Assembly: GCA_014529385.2 (NCBI GenBank)
Contig: CM043967.1
Span: 128,813,182-128,873,181 of the forward strand
Source: Adiantum capillus-veneris
Lineage: Eukaryota; Streptophyta; Polypodiopsida; Polypodiales; Pteridaceae
Reading direction: 5' to 3'
DNA length: 60,000 nt
Part shown: in pieces, positions 21,313 to 31,515 of the stretch
Numbering within the stretch: the first letter of the stretch is position 1
Layout of the letters: every line of letters begins with the position of its first letter
Position numbers and translations under genes: made by a program
Notes under the pieces: model-generated
What the model was told of the DNA's origin: nothing
The model's database searches: none
Seen by the model: the letters and a program-made list of their open reading frames with translations, nothing else

Positions 21313-22290
21313 GCAGTAGTAAATAATCATGATTATTTATTTTTGCTATTTTTTGTACTTTTTGGATTGGTTTTGCAAGTATACAACCTGTTAAAGCCCT
21401 TGGACAATTTTCAACAAGTTTAGAAAAAATCTGATCAAGTTTATCAACTGTTTTGTGTCAGCAGACTCTAATTTCAATAATCTAGCTGAAGTCTCACTTT
21501 TGTGATCTAAATTTCACCAAAATTGATTTGTGGGGTCTTCTTGATATGCTTGACCTTGTGGTATACTCAATTGTGAAATTTTTTTAAGTTTGAAGCAGAT
21601 GTAAATAATCACGATCATTTACTTCAGCTATATTTTTGCAAATTTTTGTCCCAACTTTGACACAGATCTGTTAAGAACCTCAAGCTAAGGTCACTAGTCA
21701 AGTTTCATCAAGTTTGGACAATTTTTGGTCAAATGGTCATCAATTTTCTGTCCGTAGACTAACTTTGCAAATTTGGTCACAATTTTTAATCCAGTGATCC
21801 AAATCTTACCAAATTTGGTTTGAGGCTTATTAAAACATGATAAAAATAGTGGTATGCTGACTTGGTCAAAAAAGTTGAAAATGGGGCAGATGTAAATAAT
21901 CGCGATAATTACAACTGGCAACTTTTTGCATTATTTTTATCAGCTCATGTACACATGTTTATCACATCAATATAAGCCTATAAATCAATTTTCAACAAGT
22001 TTGGACAATGGTTTTCCAAATTTACACTCAAGATTCAAAAAGTCAGTACAAACTTTAGTTTTTGCGTTGTATTTTGCCAGTTTGGTGATCCAAATCTTTT
22101 GGGCCTTTACAAAAGTTGTTTGTAAACATGCAATGAGTCAACGGTATGAACCTTGGTCAATTTGAAGCAGAAAGTTAATAATCACAATTATTAACTTCAG
22201 GCCTGAAATGAACACATTTTTGCAAATTTTTTAAAGGCAGTCTTTACATGTCAAGAAAAAGTAAATAATCTGAGTCTTGTCCAACTCTTA
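21313..22290. repeat. Diverged tandem repeat of about 285 bp
   Basis: Four copies of an AT-rich palindromic core (of GTAAATAATCATGATTATTTA type) start near 21313, 21596, 21888 and 22165. The copies between them share, in order, TTCAACAAGTTTGGACAA, GATCCAAATCTTACCAAATTTG and a GGTATGCTGACTTGGTCAA...GAAGCAGA tail. Spacings are 283, 292 and 277 bp. The last unit is partial. No coding signal. The flank stops at the Gypsy-I insertion site. Confidence 0.85.
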
Positions 22291-22374
22291 AAATTTTTAC
22301 CTCGAAGTGTCCTTGAGCTTACCAACTGGTTCAGAGAAATTTTAAGCTTGCTCTCCAGTCGAATTGAGTGGTTT

Positions 22375-23964
22375 TGTAACATTTAATGGCCTAAAATCTT
22401 TTGTGTAGCGGAATTTAGCATGAACATAGTGGGCATTTCATTAGAGTTGATTCCTAATGAGAATTACAAGAGTGCTTGGGTGGAGAGAGCAACAAAAAGC
22501 ATAACACCTAGTTAGATAGCATCGACAATACTTTCAAAAGAGAGAGCAATTAAGCTATTGACAACAGTTGAGGACCGGATTTGCATGGAGCCGGTCCCCC
22601 CTCCAAAAGGCTTTGTATTATGGTTTCTCCCATCAAGAGAGACATTGTACAATACAATTCTTTGTGTTCCTACAAGACTAGCTAGTGCAATGAAGATGGA
22701 AGCTTCATACACCAAGCAAAACACTTAATCAAACACAACTTGAATTATCCCCGTTCTCAGACCCAAGACCTCACACACCTTCGAAGATGGTGAGAGCTAG
22801 CAGGGTATGAGAGTAGATTGAGAGGAAAAAGAAGTATCTTACGAGAAAGAAGTACATCTCCTCACATAATCACTCATATTAGCATAGCTTAGCTTAGTAA
22901 TTAGCTTGGTAGAGAAGATGAGCATGCATTGAAGCTTGGCTCTTGGTTGGATTTGCATCCACATGCCAAGAGAGTGTTGATGTAGGCTTCTATCTCACAA
23001 GCTTGGAGTAGGTGATGAGCTCTCCATTAAAGCTTGGGAGGAGATAGAGTATTTTCCCTTCACACATGGTCAAGTGTGAGAGTGTGTGTGTCAATGCCAA
23101 GCAAAAATCAGCCCCCCCTCTCTCTTGGGCGAGCCCTAGCTGCTAAATAAGTCTGGCCTTTGCCTCATTGGACCTCCCCAGGTCAAGCCAATAGGAATTA
23201 AGCAGCATAAGTGATAGCCTTTAGACATGTGTCCCCCTTTCCCCTTTTGTGAGAGCTTTAGGTAATTAAATAATTAAACTAAACTCTCATTGGACCCCTT
23301 TGCCTCCTGGCCAATAGGAATCAGGCAAGCCATGGGGCTCCTGAATGCTCATTGGACCCCTTGGGAGACTGCCCAATAGTCTTCTAGGAGACTTAATTCT
23401 CATTGGTTTCTTTTATTAAATGTTTTTAAATTAATTAAACTAGATTTACTCTAGCTTAATTCTCATTGGTCCACTTCGAGGGTCTTCCAATAGGAACTGG
23501 GCACACCTTGTGGGCATCTGGCCTAGGGAGCTGACATGTGTCCCTCATTCCCTTTGTGTAAAGGGAGCCTGTGTGTGTGTGTGTGGCTTTCTCTCTCATC
23601 TCGTAGCTTTGGGGCTCGCCCCCTCCCATGTAGGGATGTGCAAAGACTTTTAGGGCACACACAAAGCATCCAATTTTTCCTAGGGTTGACCTTTGGACAC
23701 AACCTTTGAATTTTGGAACCTTAGCATTTTGGAAGTCTTAATGGGCTGAACCTTAGGGTCTTTTTGGCCCATTGTTTCACATGGCTCTTTTGCAGATGGC
23801 CCCCCCTTTGGATCCCTATTTTCCCTCCTTTGGATCCCTACTGTGGCCGGTCTGCTAGCTTAACCAATATTCTAGCTTTTTCTCCCTTGGCACTTCCCCA
23901 CATTAAATGATCAGTTTAATATGAGAAAATCATTTAGGAGAATTAGATATTGATTATTATGACA
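22375..23964 (-). repeat. 3' LTR of Gypsy-I
   Basis: 1590 bp with TG...CA ends on both strands. It contains a short GT tract near 23571, a poly-C/poly-T tract and several copies of CTCATTGGACC / CCAATAGGAATT boxes. Confidence 0.97.
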
Positions 23965-23978
23965 TTACCTCTCTCTTG
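23965..23978 (-). promoter_or_regulatory. Polypurine tract of Gypsy-I
   Basis: On the minus strand AAGAGAGAGGTAA abuts the 3' LTR, the expected plus-strand primer. Confidence 0.85.
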
Positions 23979-24322
23979 AAATCATAGTCGTCCTCGACTA
24001 TGGTGTAGAGAAGATAAAGCATATGCATGAGTCCTTTTCTTAGTGGGTAGAGGATCCCTATGTTACCCTACGACATCATTCCATAATGGATGACTAGTCC
24101 ATTTGGCGCTTGAGAGCCTGAGGCTGCCGCAAGCATGTCTGCACATTAGTCCTATCAGTCTTCCATAGTAGAGTGACAAGCTCTACTTGGTGTTCGGGAG
24201 ACGTCGTCTCCGCAAACTTGATCTAAGCATGCATACTACTTCATTTTTGTGCACAAATAAAGAAAAAGAGAGTCTTATAAGACAAAAAAAATTTGTTCAT
24301 TTTTAACATTTTGTACATTTGC

Positions 24323-25404
24323 TTACTCTTGGGAAGCATTGTAAGCATTGACAAGGTTTAGGTTATCCTTTAATTGTATGCCTTGCATCCATCTAGCATC
24401 TTCAAAAGGATAATTCTTAAACTTTATAAGATATCGTCTGATAGTCTTACCGACTCTTAATACCTTGTCTTCATGTCGGAGAATGGACTCGGGCTGCAGC
24501 ACCTCCTCGTGGTCCTCGATCTCCGATGGGTCTTCAATAGTTGGTTCTTGAGGTGGCTCTCCTTTATAAGGCTTTAAGAGGCTCACGTGAAAAGCATTGT
24601 GTATGAGCCAATGATTGGGCAACTTAAGTTGATAGGCCATCTCATTGATTGGCCTAAGAATCTGGAAGGGACCATAGTACCTTTTTGCTAGTTTAGCATA
24701 GTATTTTTGGTGGCCCGTAGGATTCTTGCCCGTCGTGTGCCTTAATCGAGCCTTGGGAAACTTTAACAAGACCCAATCATTTTCTTTAAAGGCTTGGGCT
24801 CTTCTGTGCTTGTCAGCAGCAGCCTTTTGCCTTTCTGTGAGATAGAGATAGCATCCTTAATCTTTTGGAAAGATTCTTGTAGGTCTCGGCTATACTCATC
24901 TGCAGCGAAGATCTTCCCATGTACCTTAAGTAGCAAGGGACTTTTTGATCTTCCCTCAATTACCTCGAAAGGTGCTTTTCCTGTAGAAGTATGTACAGTG
25001 TTATTGTAAGCATACTCTACTAAGGGTAAGTACTTCTCCCATTGGGATCTTTGATCTACTTCCGTTACATAGGCTTTTAGTAGATCGAGAATAGTTAGGT
25101 TAGCTATTTCACTTTGGCCATCAATTTGTGGATGATAGGCCGAAGAGAAGTTTAGCCTTGTTCCTAAATTCTCAAAGAGACCCTTCCAGAAATTACTGGT
25201 CATTCTAGGATCTCTATCCGACACTATGGACATTGGCAAGCCATGGTACTTGAAAATTTGTGAAATGAAGAGGGTTGCCATTTGATGGGCTTTGATAGTC
25301 TTTTTGACAGGTATAAAATGAGCTTGTTTACTGAACCTGTCTACTATCGTCCATATTCCCGTATTCCCATGGATAGACTTAGGCAATCCAAAGATAAAAT
25401 CCAT
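24323..25404 (-). pseudogene. Gypsy-I integrase core and chromodomain (after a stop, with a frameshift)
   Basis: The integrase core continues in the same frame as the upstream gag-pol frame, past the TGA at 25423. It shows the first Asp in VDRFSKQAHF, the second in SDRDPRM and the Glu in the GQSE stretch, so the DDE triad is present. At about 24840 a one-base shift moves the frame. The C-terminal part, open to 24323, has [22 protein letters not shown] and VSLLKPYKG, then a chromodomain-like [20 protein letters not shown]...WMQ. Chromodomains of this group are thought to guide insertion to marked chromatin. The natural stop is at 24323. Confidence 0.93.
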
Positions 25405-25422
25405 GGATATGCTCTCCCACGG

Positions 25423-28400
25423 TCAATTAGGGATTGGCAAGGGTTGAAGCAATCCAAGTTGCTTCCCTCTATCAAATTTTGTCTTTTGACATACCACACA
25501 TTTGGAAACATACTCATGTATGTTCACTTTCATGGTAGGCCAATAGAAATATGTTTCAATTCCCTTTAGGGTAGACTGAATCCCTCTATGCCCCGCATAT
25601 GGGGGAGCATGAGATTCATACATTACTTTCTCACGTAGTGAGTTAGTAACGCATAGTCTATTGCCATAGAGAAGATAACCATCTTGTAAAGTAAATGGTT
25701 CTTCTTTCTTCCCTAATGCAAGGGCTGAAATCACATCTCTAAAATCGGGATCAATAGCATACTCATCTATCATTAAAGATAGATCATTGTGAGTTGCTAT
25801 GGAAACCTCATTCACTCTCGGTCGTCTTGAGAGTGCATCGGCTACTTGATTATGCTTGCCAGCAATGTGAGCAATATGAAAATGAAATTGCGAAAGGAAA
25901 TTTGCCCACCTCATTTGTTTGTCGGAGAGCTTGGTCTGCGTCATGAAGTACTTAAGACTTTGGTGATCCGTTCGCAGAATGAAAGGAGTCCCCAATAAAT
26001 AGTGCTTCCATGAGTCTAAGGCATGTAGAACTGCAAGGAGTTCTTTTTCGTATATGCCTAGAGCTTGCTCAACAGGGTCGAGCCTTCGACTCTCATAGCC
26101 TATGGCGTGCCCTTCTTGGAGCAGAACAGCCCCAAGGCAATCACCACAAGCATCACATTGGACCTCAAATGGTTTTGAGAGATCCGGTAGTGTAAGCACA
26201 GGTTGAGAGATAAGCTTTTCTTTAAGCTTTTCGAAAGCATTGTTCTCCTTAGCAGACCATGTATACCTAACGCTTTTCTTTTTTAGGTCATGTAATGGTC
26301 CCGCAATTTGTGAGAACTTTTCTATGAAGCATCTATAGTATGCACACATACCTATAAAGCTTCTTAGTTCATGAAGATTCCTTGGTTTAGGCCATTCTTT
26401 TATTACCTCTAACTTGGATGGATCCATTTGGATGAAATCTTGAGAGATAATGTGACCTAAATACTGAATCTCTTGCAAGAAAAATTCACTTTTCTTTCGA
26501 TTAACATAATGTTTATTCTCTCTTAAAACTTGAAATATTACCTGGAGGTGTTGCTTGTGTTCCTCTAATGAATTAGAGTAGATGATAATATCATCAAAGA
26601 ACACTCCAGTGAAGGTTCGATGAGGTCTGAACAGCTTCTCCATCAAGCGGTTAAATGTGGCTGGTGCATTAGTCAAGCCAAAAGGCATGACAATGTATTC
26701 GTAAAGACCAAATGTAGTACGAAATGCGGTCTTTACAATGTCTTGATCAACTATCCTTATTTGATGATAGCCACTTTTTAGGTCAATCCTACTGAAGTAG
26801 GTCGATCCTTGTAGCTTATCAAATAGGTCTTCTACCCGTGGAACGGGAAACCTATTCTTGATAGTGATCCTATTTAGTGCTCTATAGTCGACACACATAC
26901 GATATGTGCCGTCTTTCTTTTGCACTAATAGCACAGGTGAGCAAAATGGAGATGAGCTAGGCCTAACCATGCCCTTCTCAATTAACTCATGCACTTGCCG
27001 CATAATCTCCTCTTGTTGAGCTTGAGAAACTCTATAAGGAGGTTTGTTAGGCGGTGAACTTCCTGGAAGAAGTTCAATTGCATGGTCGTCATTACCTCGT
27101 TTAGGAGGTAGCTCACAAGGGATGTCGTCAATAAAGACATCTTGAAACCCCTTGAGAAAATTGGATAACTCTAATTCCTTTTGGTTGCTTTTATTTTCTT
27201 TTGCTAAAGCATTAGGTTCATTTTGAGAATCTTTAACAAAAATCATGTACACGGAAATAGAGCTCTTTATTGACTTGTTGAAAGCTGGTGTATGTACAAT
27301 GGGGATGGTGTTACCCATCTCCCTAGCATCTATATACATGTCCTTTTCCCTGAACTTAAAGGAGATTCTCCTTTCAGGAAATTTAACATGGGCAGCCAGG
27401 CGGTCAAACCATGGTGCCCCTAGGATTACATCCTCATGCTTGAGAGGAGAGATAAAGAAGTCCTCTTTGTCCACATAGCCTTGGACATGAAGCCTCAATT
27501 TCCCGATTAAGGGAGTGACTGAAGCTTCTTGCCCCTTGAAGGCACTGTCTGCGTGTAGGATATCTCCCATCTCGTAGGATTGTATGCCTAGCTTGGTGGC
27601 TAACTCCATAGATATAAAATTGTGAGTAGAACCAGGGTCAAAGAGAATAAAAGCATCATGTTCTCTTACCTTTCCCCAAGCATGGCATAGAGGAGATCCT
27701 TTGTGGTGAGTTTGGTGAATCTCCTCCTCTTGGATTTCAACCAAAGAAGCTCTAGGAGGATCTTGGCGGTTGTTCTTTTGGGGACAAGCGCGGTATGCAT
27801 GCCCTTGTTCGCCACACTTGAAACACCGGTTATCTTTACGATAACGCTCAAGCTCTTCAGGAGAGAGTTTATTCTTTCCTTTGTAAACTCCCTTCTCTTT
27901 AGCTTTGTTGGAATTGCCCTTAGGAGACTTTTGGACATTGTCCTTCCCCTTAGGCTCATTGGAACCCTTGTTTTCCGGGGGCTTATTATTTCTTTTACCC
28001 CCCGTTTGGAAATTGATTCTCGAGGCCACCATAGTATGGTGTATTACCGCCGATATGGTACGTGGCCTTTGGGAGTTGACATACTCCGCCATTTCTTCGG
28101 TTAAGCCCGCACAAAATTGTTGCTTTTGCTCTCCAAAATCCAACTTTTTGAAGACAGTGGCTTTGAGTTGTAGGTCCCAAAACTTGTCTACATATTTGTG
28201 GATGGATTCATTGGGAGAGAGCTTTAAGCTTCGCCATTCGGTGAGTACTTTGTCTTTGGCATCGGTGGCCAAAAACTGCTTCATAATGGAAGCTCTTAAA
28301 GCCTTCCATGTTCGTGGAGCTTCACCGTTGGCTCGTAGGCTAGACCACCATTGTCTGGCGGACTTTTGAAAGTGCATAGCTACATGGCGTAGCTTAGAGG

Positions 28401-29271
28401 ACTCCGTGAAGCCCTCATCTCCAAACGCCGCATCGAATTGCTGGATAAAGGCCAAAACTTTGTCTGTAGCACCGAAGGTGCCATCATAGGTAAGGAAAGA
28501 GATGCTCTTCCCTCCCTCTTTGAATTTCTTCAGCTTGGATGACCTCTTCCATGCGGCATAGGATTTCCTATGGCCTCTTCTTTTTGATGGTTCAAAAGTT
28601 GCACCATCACTTTCTTCAGAAGATGAAGAATTTGAAGAAGGTGGAGAAGAGGGTGACCTCTTTCTCGCCTTTTTCTTGTCTTGATCTTTGTCGTCTTCAC
28701 CATAGCTTTCATAAGAGGAAGAGGATGAAGAAGATGGAGAAGAGGGTGTCCTCTTTCTCGCCTTTTTCTTCTCTTGCTTTTTATCATCCCTCTTTGAATT
28801 ATGGCGTGGAGAAGAGTGTGATGGTCTTCTCCGCTTTGGTGGTGATGGAGAGCGTTTAGCCCGCCGTCTTCGTGGAGCCATCTCCGCCGAGGTGGCGGGA
28901 GACTCGCTTCTTTCTCGTTCCTTCGGTGGAGGCTCTTGAGTTCTCCTTTGGGAAGGAGATGCATCATCAAGAAGTAAGTTCTTGAGCCCTTCATATGGAT
29001 TCTCTTCTTCTTCCCGAATCGGAGAGAGACCTCTTTTGGTAGTCTCACAAGGAGGCTTCCTAGGTGTTCTCTCGTCATGGTGATGAGCTTGGAGAATCCC
29101 GTGAGCACGGAGCTGCCGTTGCACTTCACTTTGGAGAGATGGATTGCCCATGGCTTGTTGAAGCCTAGAAACAAGATAATTAACAAGCATTGAAGCATCA
29201 TTAGTAGCTTGCTCATGAGCAAAATCAAAGTTATCAACATTAATTTCACTCTCTTTAATATTGTCAGCCAT
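25423..29271 (-). CDS. Gypsy-I gag-protease-RT-RNase H polyprotein (1282 codons)
   Basis: Starts at ATG 29271 (MADNIKESE). Residues about 110-240 are Arg/Ser/Lys-rich with an internal duplication of a KKKARKR-(T/S)PSSP-poly-Ser block. The gag domain spans about 260-430, with a CX2CX4HX4C knuckle CFKCGEQGHAYRAC at about 480. The protease motif LFDPGSTHNFIS at about 542 has DPG where DSG or DTG is usual. Reverse transcriptase spans about 740-960 with catalytic FFDDIIIYS at about 889. RNase H spans about 1030-1150 (CDACGDCLGAVL, TDHQSLKYF). The integrase zinc finger lies at about 1220-1262 (HRG...CVVCQK). The frame ends at a TGA that replaces what is probably an Arg codon, just before the integrase core. 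Family role: the whole life cycle of the element. Confidence 0.96.
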   Translation of the reverse strand: MADNIKESEINVDNFDFAHEQATNDASMLVNYLVSRLQQAMGNPSLQSEVQRQLRAHGILQAHHHDERTPRKPPCETTKRGLSPIREEEENPYEGLKNLLLDDASPSQRRTQEPPPKERERSESPATSAEMAPRRRRAKRSPSPPKRRRPSHSSPRHNSKRDDKKQEKKKARKRTPSSPSSSSSSSYESYGEDDKDQDKKKARKRSPSSPPSSNSSSSEESDGATFEPSKRRGHRKSYAAWKRSSKLKKFKEGGKSISFLTYDGTFGATDKVLAFIQQFDAAFGDEGFTESSKLRHVAMHFQKSARQWWSSLRANGEAPRTWKALRASIMKQFLATDAKDKVLTEWRSLKLSPNESIHKYVDKFWDLQLKATVFKKLDFGEQKQQFCAGLTEEMAEYVNSQRPRTISAVIHHTMVASRINFQTGGKRNNKPPENKGSNEPKGKDNVQKSPKGNSNKAKEKGVYKGKNKLSPEELERYRKDNRCFKCGEQGHAYRACPQKNNRQDPPRASLVEIQEEEIHQTHHKGSPLCHAWGKVREHDAFILFDPGSTHNFISMELATKLGIQSYEMGDILHADSAFKGQEASVTPLIGKLRLHVQGYVDKEDFFISPLKHEDVILGAPWFDRLAAHVKFPERRISFKFREKDMYIDAREMGNTIPIVHTPAFNKSIKSSISVYMIFVKDSQNEPNALAKENKSNQKELELSNFLKGFQDVFIDDIPCELPPKRGNDDHAIELLPGSSPPNKPPYRVSQAQQEEIMRQVHELIEKGMVRPSSSPFCSPVLLVQKKDGTYRMCVDYRALNRITIKNRFPVPRVEDLFDKLQGSTYFSRIDLKSGYHQIRIVDQDIVKTAFRTTFGLYEYIVMPFGLTNAPATFNRLMEKLFRPHRTFTGVFFDDIIIYSNSLEEHKQHLQVIFQVLRENKHYVNRKKSEFFLQEIQYLGHIISQDFIQMDPSKLEVIKEWPKPRNLHELRSFIGMCAYYRCFIEKFSQIAGPLHDLKKKSVRYTWSAKENNAFEKLKEKLISQPVLTLPDLSKPFEVQCDACGDCLGAVLLQEGHAIGYESRRLDPVEQALGIYEKELLAVLHALDSWKHYLLGTPFILRTDHQSLKYFMTQTKLSDKQMRWANFLSQFHFHIAHIAGKHNQVADALSRRPRVNEVSIATHNDLSLMIDEYAIDPDFRDVISALALGKKEEPFTLQDGYLLYGNRLCVTNSLREKVMYESHAPPYAGHRGIQSTLKGIETYFYWPTMKVNIHEYVSKCVVCQKTKFDRGKQLGLLQPLPIPN

Positions 29272-29672
29272 TCTAACAACTTTTAGGTGTAAACTTTTTA
29301 GGTGTACTTTGGCACTTCAAGCCCTAGTTGCTACTCCTCTTTACCCTTTTAGAAAAAGCACTCAAGCTATTGTACCCGCGGCTCGAATACCATTAATTGC
29401 AAGGAATAGAAGAGAGGGTCTTTCGACACCAAAACAGCACCGGCTCCTGTCAAGCTTCTAATAGCTCAATAGTGGTTAAGCCGTAGGCAAGCCCCGTAGG
29501 ACTCCACTATTAAGGCCATAGCTCTCGACGGTGATGCCCCGTTAACTGCACAAAGGCAGGCGCACTGAAAGGCTGAAAAATCCCTATTCTACTTACTCAC
29601 AGGCAATTAATAATACCAACCATTTGTAGCTAGCTTGAGGACCTCCCTTCTTGAGCAAGAAAAGAGAAACCT
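29272..29672 (-). other. Leader of Gypsy-I
   Basis: About 400 bp between primer site and gag start. No reading frame or motif of note. Confidence 0.6.
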
Positions 29673-29688
29673 TGAGCTCTGATACCAA
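29673..29688 (-). promoter_or_regulatory. Primer binding site (initiator Met tRNA) of Gypsy-I
   Basis: The reverse complement TTGGTATCAGAGCTCA sits directly against the 5' LTR, the standard complement of initiator-Met tRNA used by chromoviruses. Confidence 0.95.
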
Positions 29689-31278
29689 TGTAACATTTAA
29701 TGGCCTAAAATCTTTTGTGTAGCGGAATTTAGCATGAACATAGTGGGCATTTCATTAGAGTTGATTCCTAATGAGAATTACAAGAGTGCTTGGGTGGAGA
29801 GAGCAACAAAAAGCATAACACCTAGTTAGATAGCATCGACAATACTTTCAAAAGAGAGAGAAATTAAGCTATTGACAACAGTTGAGGACCGGATTTGCAT
29901 GGAGCCGGTCCCCCCTCCAAAAGGCTTTGTATTATGGTTTCTCCCATCAAGAGAGACATTGTACAATACAATTCTTTGTGTTCCTACAAGACTAGCTAGT
30001 GCAATGAAGATGGAAGCTTCATACACCAAGCAAAACACTTAATCAAACACAACTTGAATTATCCCCGTTCTCAGACCCAAGACCTCACACACCTTCGAAG
30101 ATGGTGAGAGCTAGCAGGGTATGAGAGTAGATTGAGAGGAAAAAGAAGTATCTTACGAGAAAGAAGTACATCTCCTCACATAATCACTCATATTAGCATA
30201 GCTTAGCTTAGTAATTAGCTTGGTAGAGAAGATGAGCATGCATTGAAGCTTGGCTCTTGGTTGGATTTGCATCCACATGCCAAGAGAGTGTTGATGTAGG
30301 CTTCTATCTCACAAGCTTGGAGTAGGTGATGAGCTCTCCATTAAAGCTTGGGAGGAGATAGAGTATTTTCCCTTCACACATGGTCAAGTGTGAGAGTGTG
30401 TGTGTCAATGCCAAGCAAAAATCAGCCCCCCCTCTCTCTTGGGCGAGCCCTAGCTGCTAAATAAGTCTGGCCTTTGCCTCATTGGACCTCCCCAGGTCAA
30501 GCCAATAGGAATTAAGCAGCATAAGTGATAGCCTTTAGACATGTGTCCCCCTTTTCCCTTTTGTGAGAGCTTTAGGTAATTAAATAATTAAACTAAACTC
30601 TCATTGGACCCCTTTGCCTCCTGGCCAATAGGAATCAGGCAAGCCATGGGGCTCCTGAATGCTCATTGGACCCCTTGGGAGACTGCCCAATAGTCTTCTA
30701 GGAGACTTAATTCTCATTGGTTTCTTTTATTAAATGTTTTTAAATTAATTAAACTAGATTTACTCTAGCTTAATTCTCATTGGTCCACTTCGAGGGTCTT
30801 CCAATAGGAACTGGGCACACCTTGTGGGCATCTGGCCTAGGGAGCTGACATGTGTCCCTCATTCCCTTTGTGTAAAGGGAGCCTGTGTGTGTGTGTGTGG
30901 CTTTCTCTCTCATCTCGTAGCTTTGGGGCTCGCCCCCTCCCATGTAGGGATGTGCAAAGACTTTTAGGGCACACACAAAGCATCCAATTTTTCCTAGGGT
31001 TGACCTTTGGACACAACCTTTGAATTTTGGAACCTTAGCATTTTGGAAGTCTTAATGGGCTGAACCTTAGGGTCTTTTTGGCCCATTGTTTCACATGGCT
31101 CTTTTGCAGATGGCCCCCCCTTTGGATCCCTATTTTCCCTCCTTTGGATCCCTACTGTGGCCGGTCTGCTAGCTTAACCAATATTCTAGCTTTTTCTCCC
31201 TTGGCACTTCCCCACATTAAATGATCAGTTTAATATGAGAAAATCATTTAAGAGAATTAGATATTGATTATTATGACA
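29689..31278 (-). repeat. 5' LTR of Gypsy-I
   Basis: 1590 bp, nearly identical to 22375-23964. Differences seen: A for C in the AGAGAGMAATTAAGC stretch, one C/T in the CCCCCTTT run, and A for G in CATTTARGAGAATTAG. Confidence 0.97.
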
Positions 31279-31351
31279 GGTTTCGAGTCTTTTTGTGCTA
31301 TTTCTAGCCATAGACCTAAGTTACAATATTCTTGACTTATCAAAATAATAA

Positions 31352-31515
31352 GTGTTTTACAATGAGAACTCCGAAAAATGGTATCCATGTTAGCTTGCTG
31401 CTAACAACGCACAAGTACATCTTGTACTTATAGGTGTTTTACAATGAGAACTCCAAAAAATGGTATCCGTGTTAGCTTGATGCTAACAACGCACAAGTAC
31501 ATCTTGTACTTATAG
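31352..31515. repeat. 82-bp tandem duplication
   Basis: Two adjacent copies starting GTGTTTTACAATGAGAACTCC at 31352 and 31434, with about three differences. Element B shows only the downstream part of this region once, so the duplication is private to this copy. Confidence 0.9.

Larger units (their letters stand above)
22370..31283 (-). mobile_element. Complete Gypsy-I chromovirus retrotransposon
   Basis: Two LTRs of exactly 1590 bp (22375-23964 and 29689-31278) are flanked by a perfect 5-bp duplication, GGTTT (22370-22374 and 31279-31283). The element has a primer site, a polypurine tract and a gag-pol region ending in a chromodomain-like segment, all on the minus strand. Only about three differences between the LTRs are visible by eye (about 0.2%), so it is very young. 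Even so, pol has a nonsense codon at 25423-25425 and a frameshift near 24840. It landed between a 285-bp repeat on the left and a fragment of another Gypsy on the right. Confidence 0.98.

Noticed and set aside
20896-22165. Viral movement protein or endogenous pararetrovirus
   Set aside because: I considered it for the 19.9-21.2 kb frames, but no motif supports it and there is no reverse transcriptase nearby on that strand.
27703-28369. Plus-strand frames of 133 and 154 codons within Gypsy-I
   Set aside because: Antisense shadows of the gag and zinc-knuckle region with no protein features of their own.
28530-29279. 249-codon frame overlapping the Gypsy-I gag start
   Set aside because: Same strand but shifted frame; the low-complexity gag N-terminus keeps the alternative frame open. 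The gag frame has the domains.
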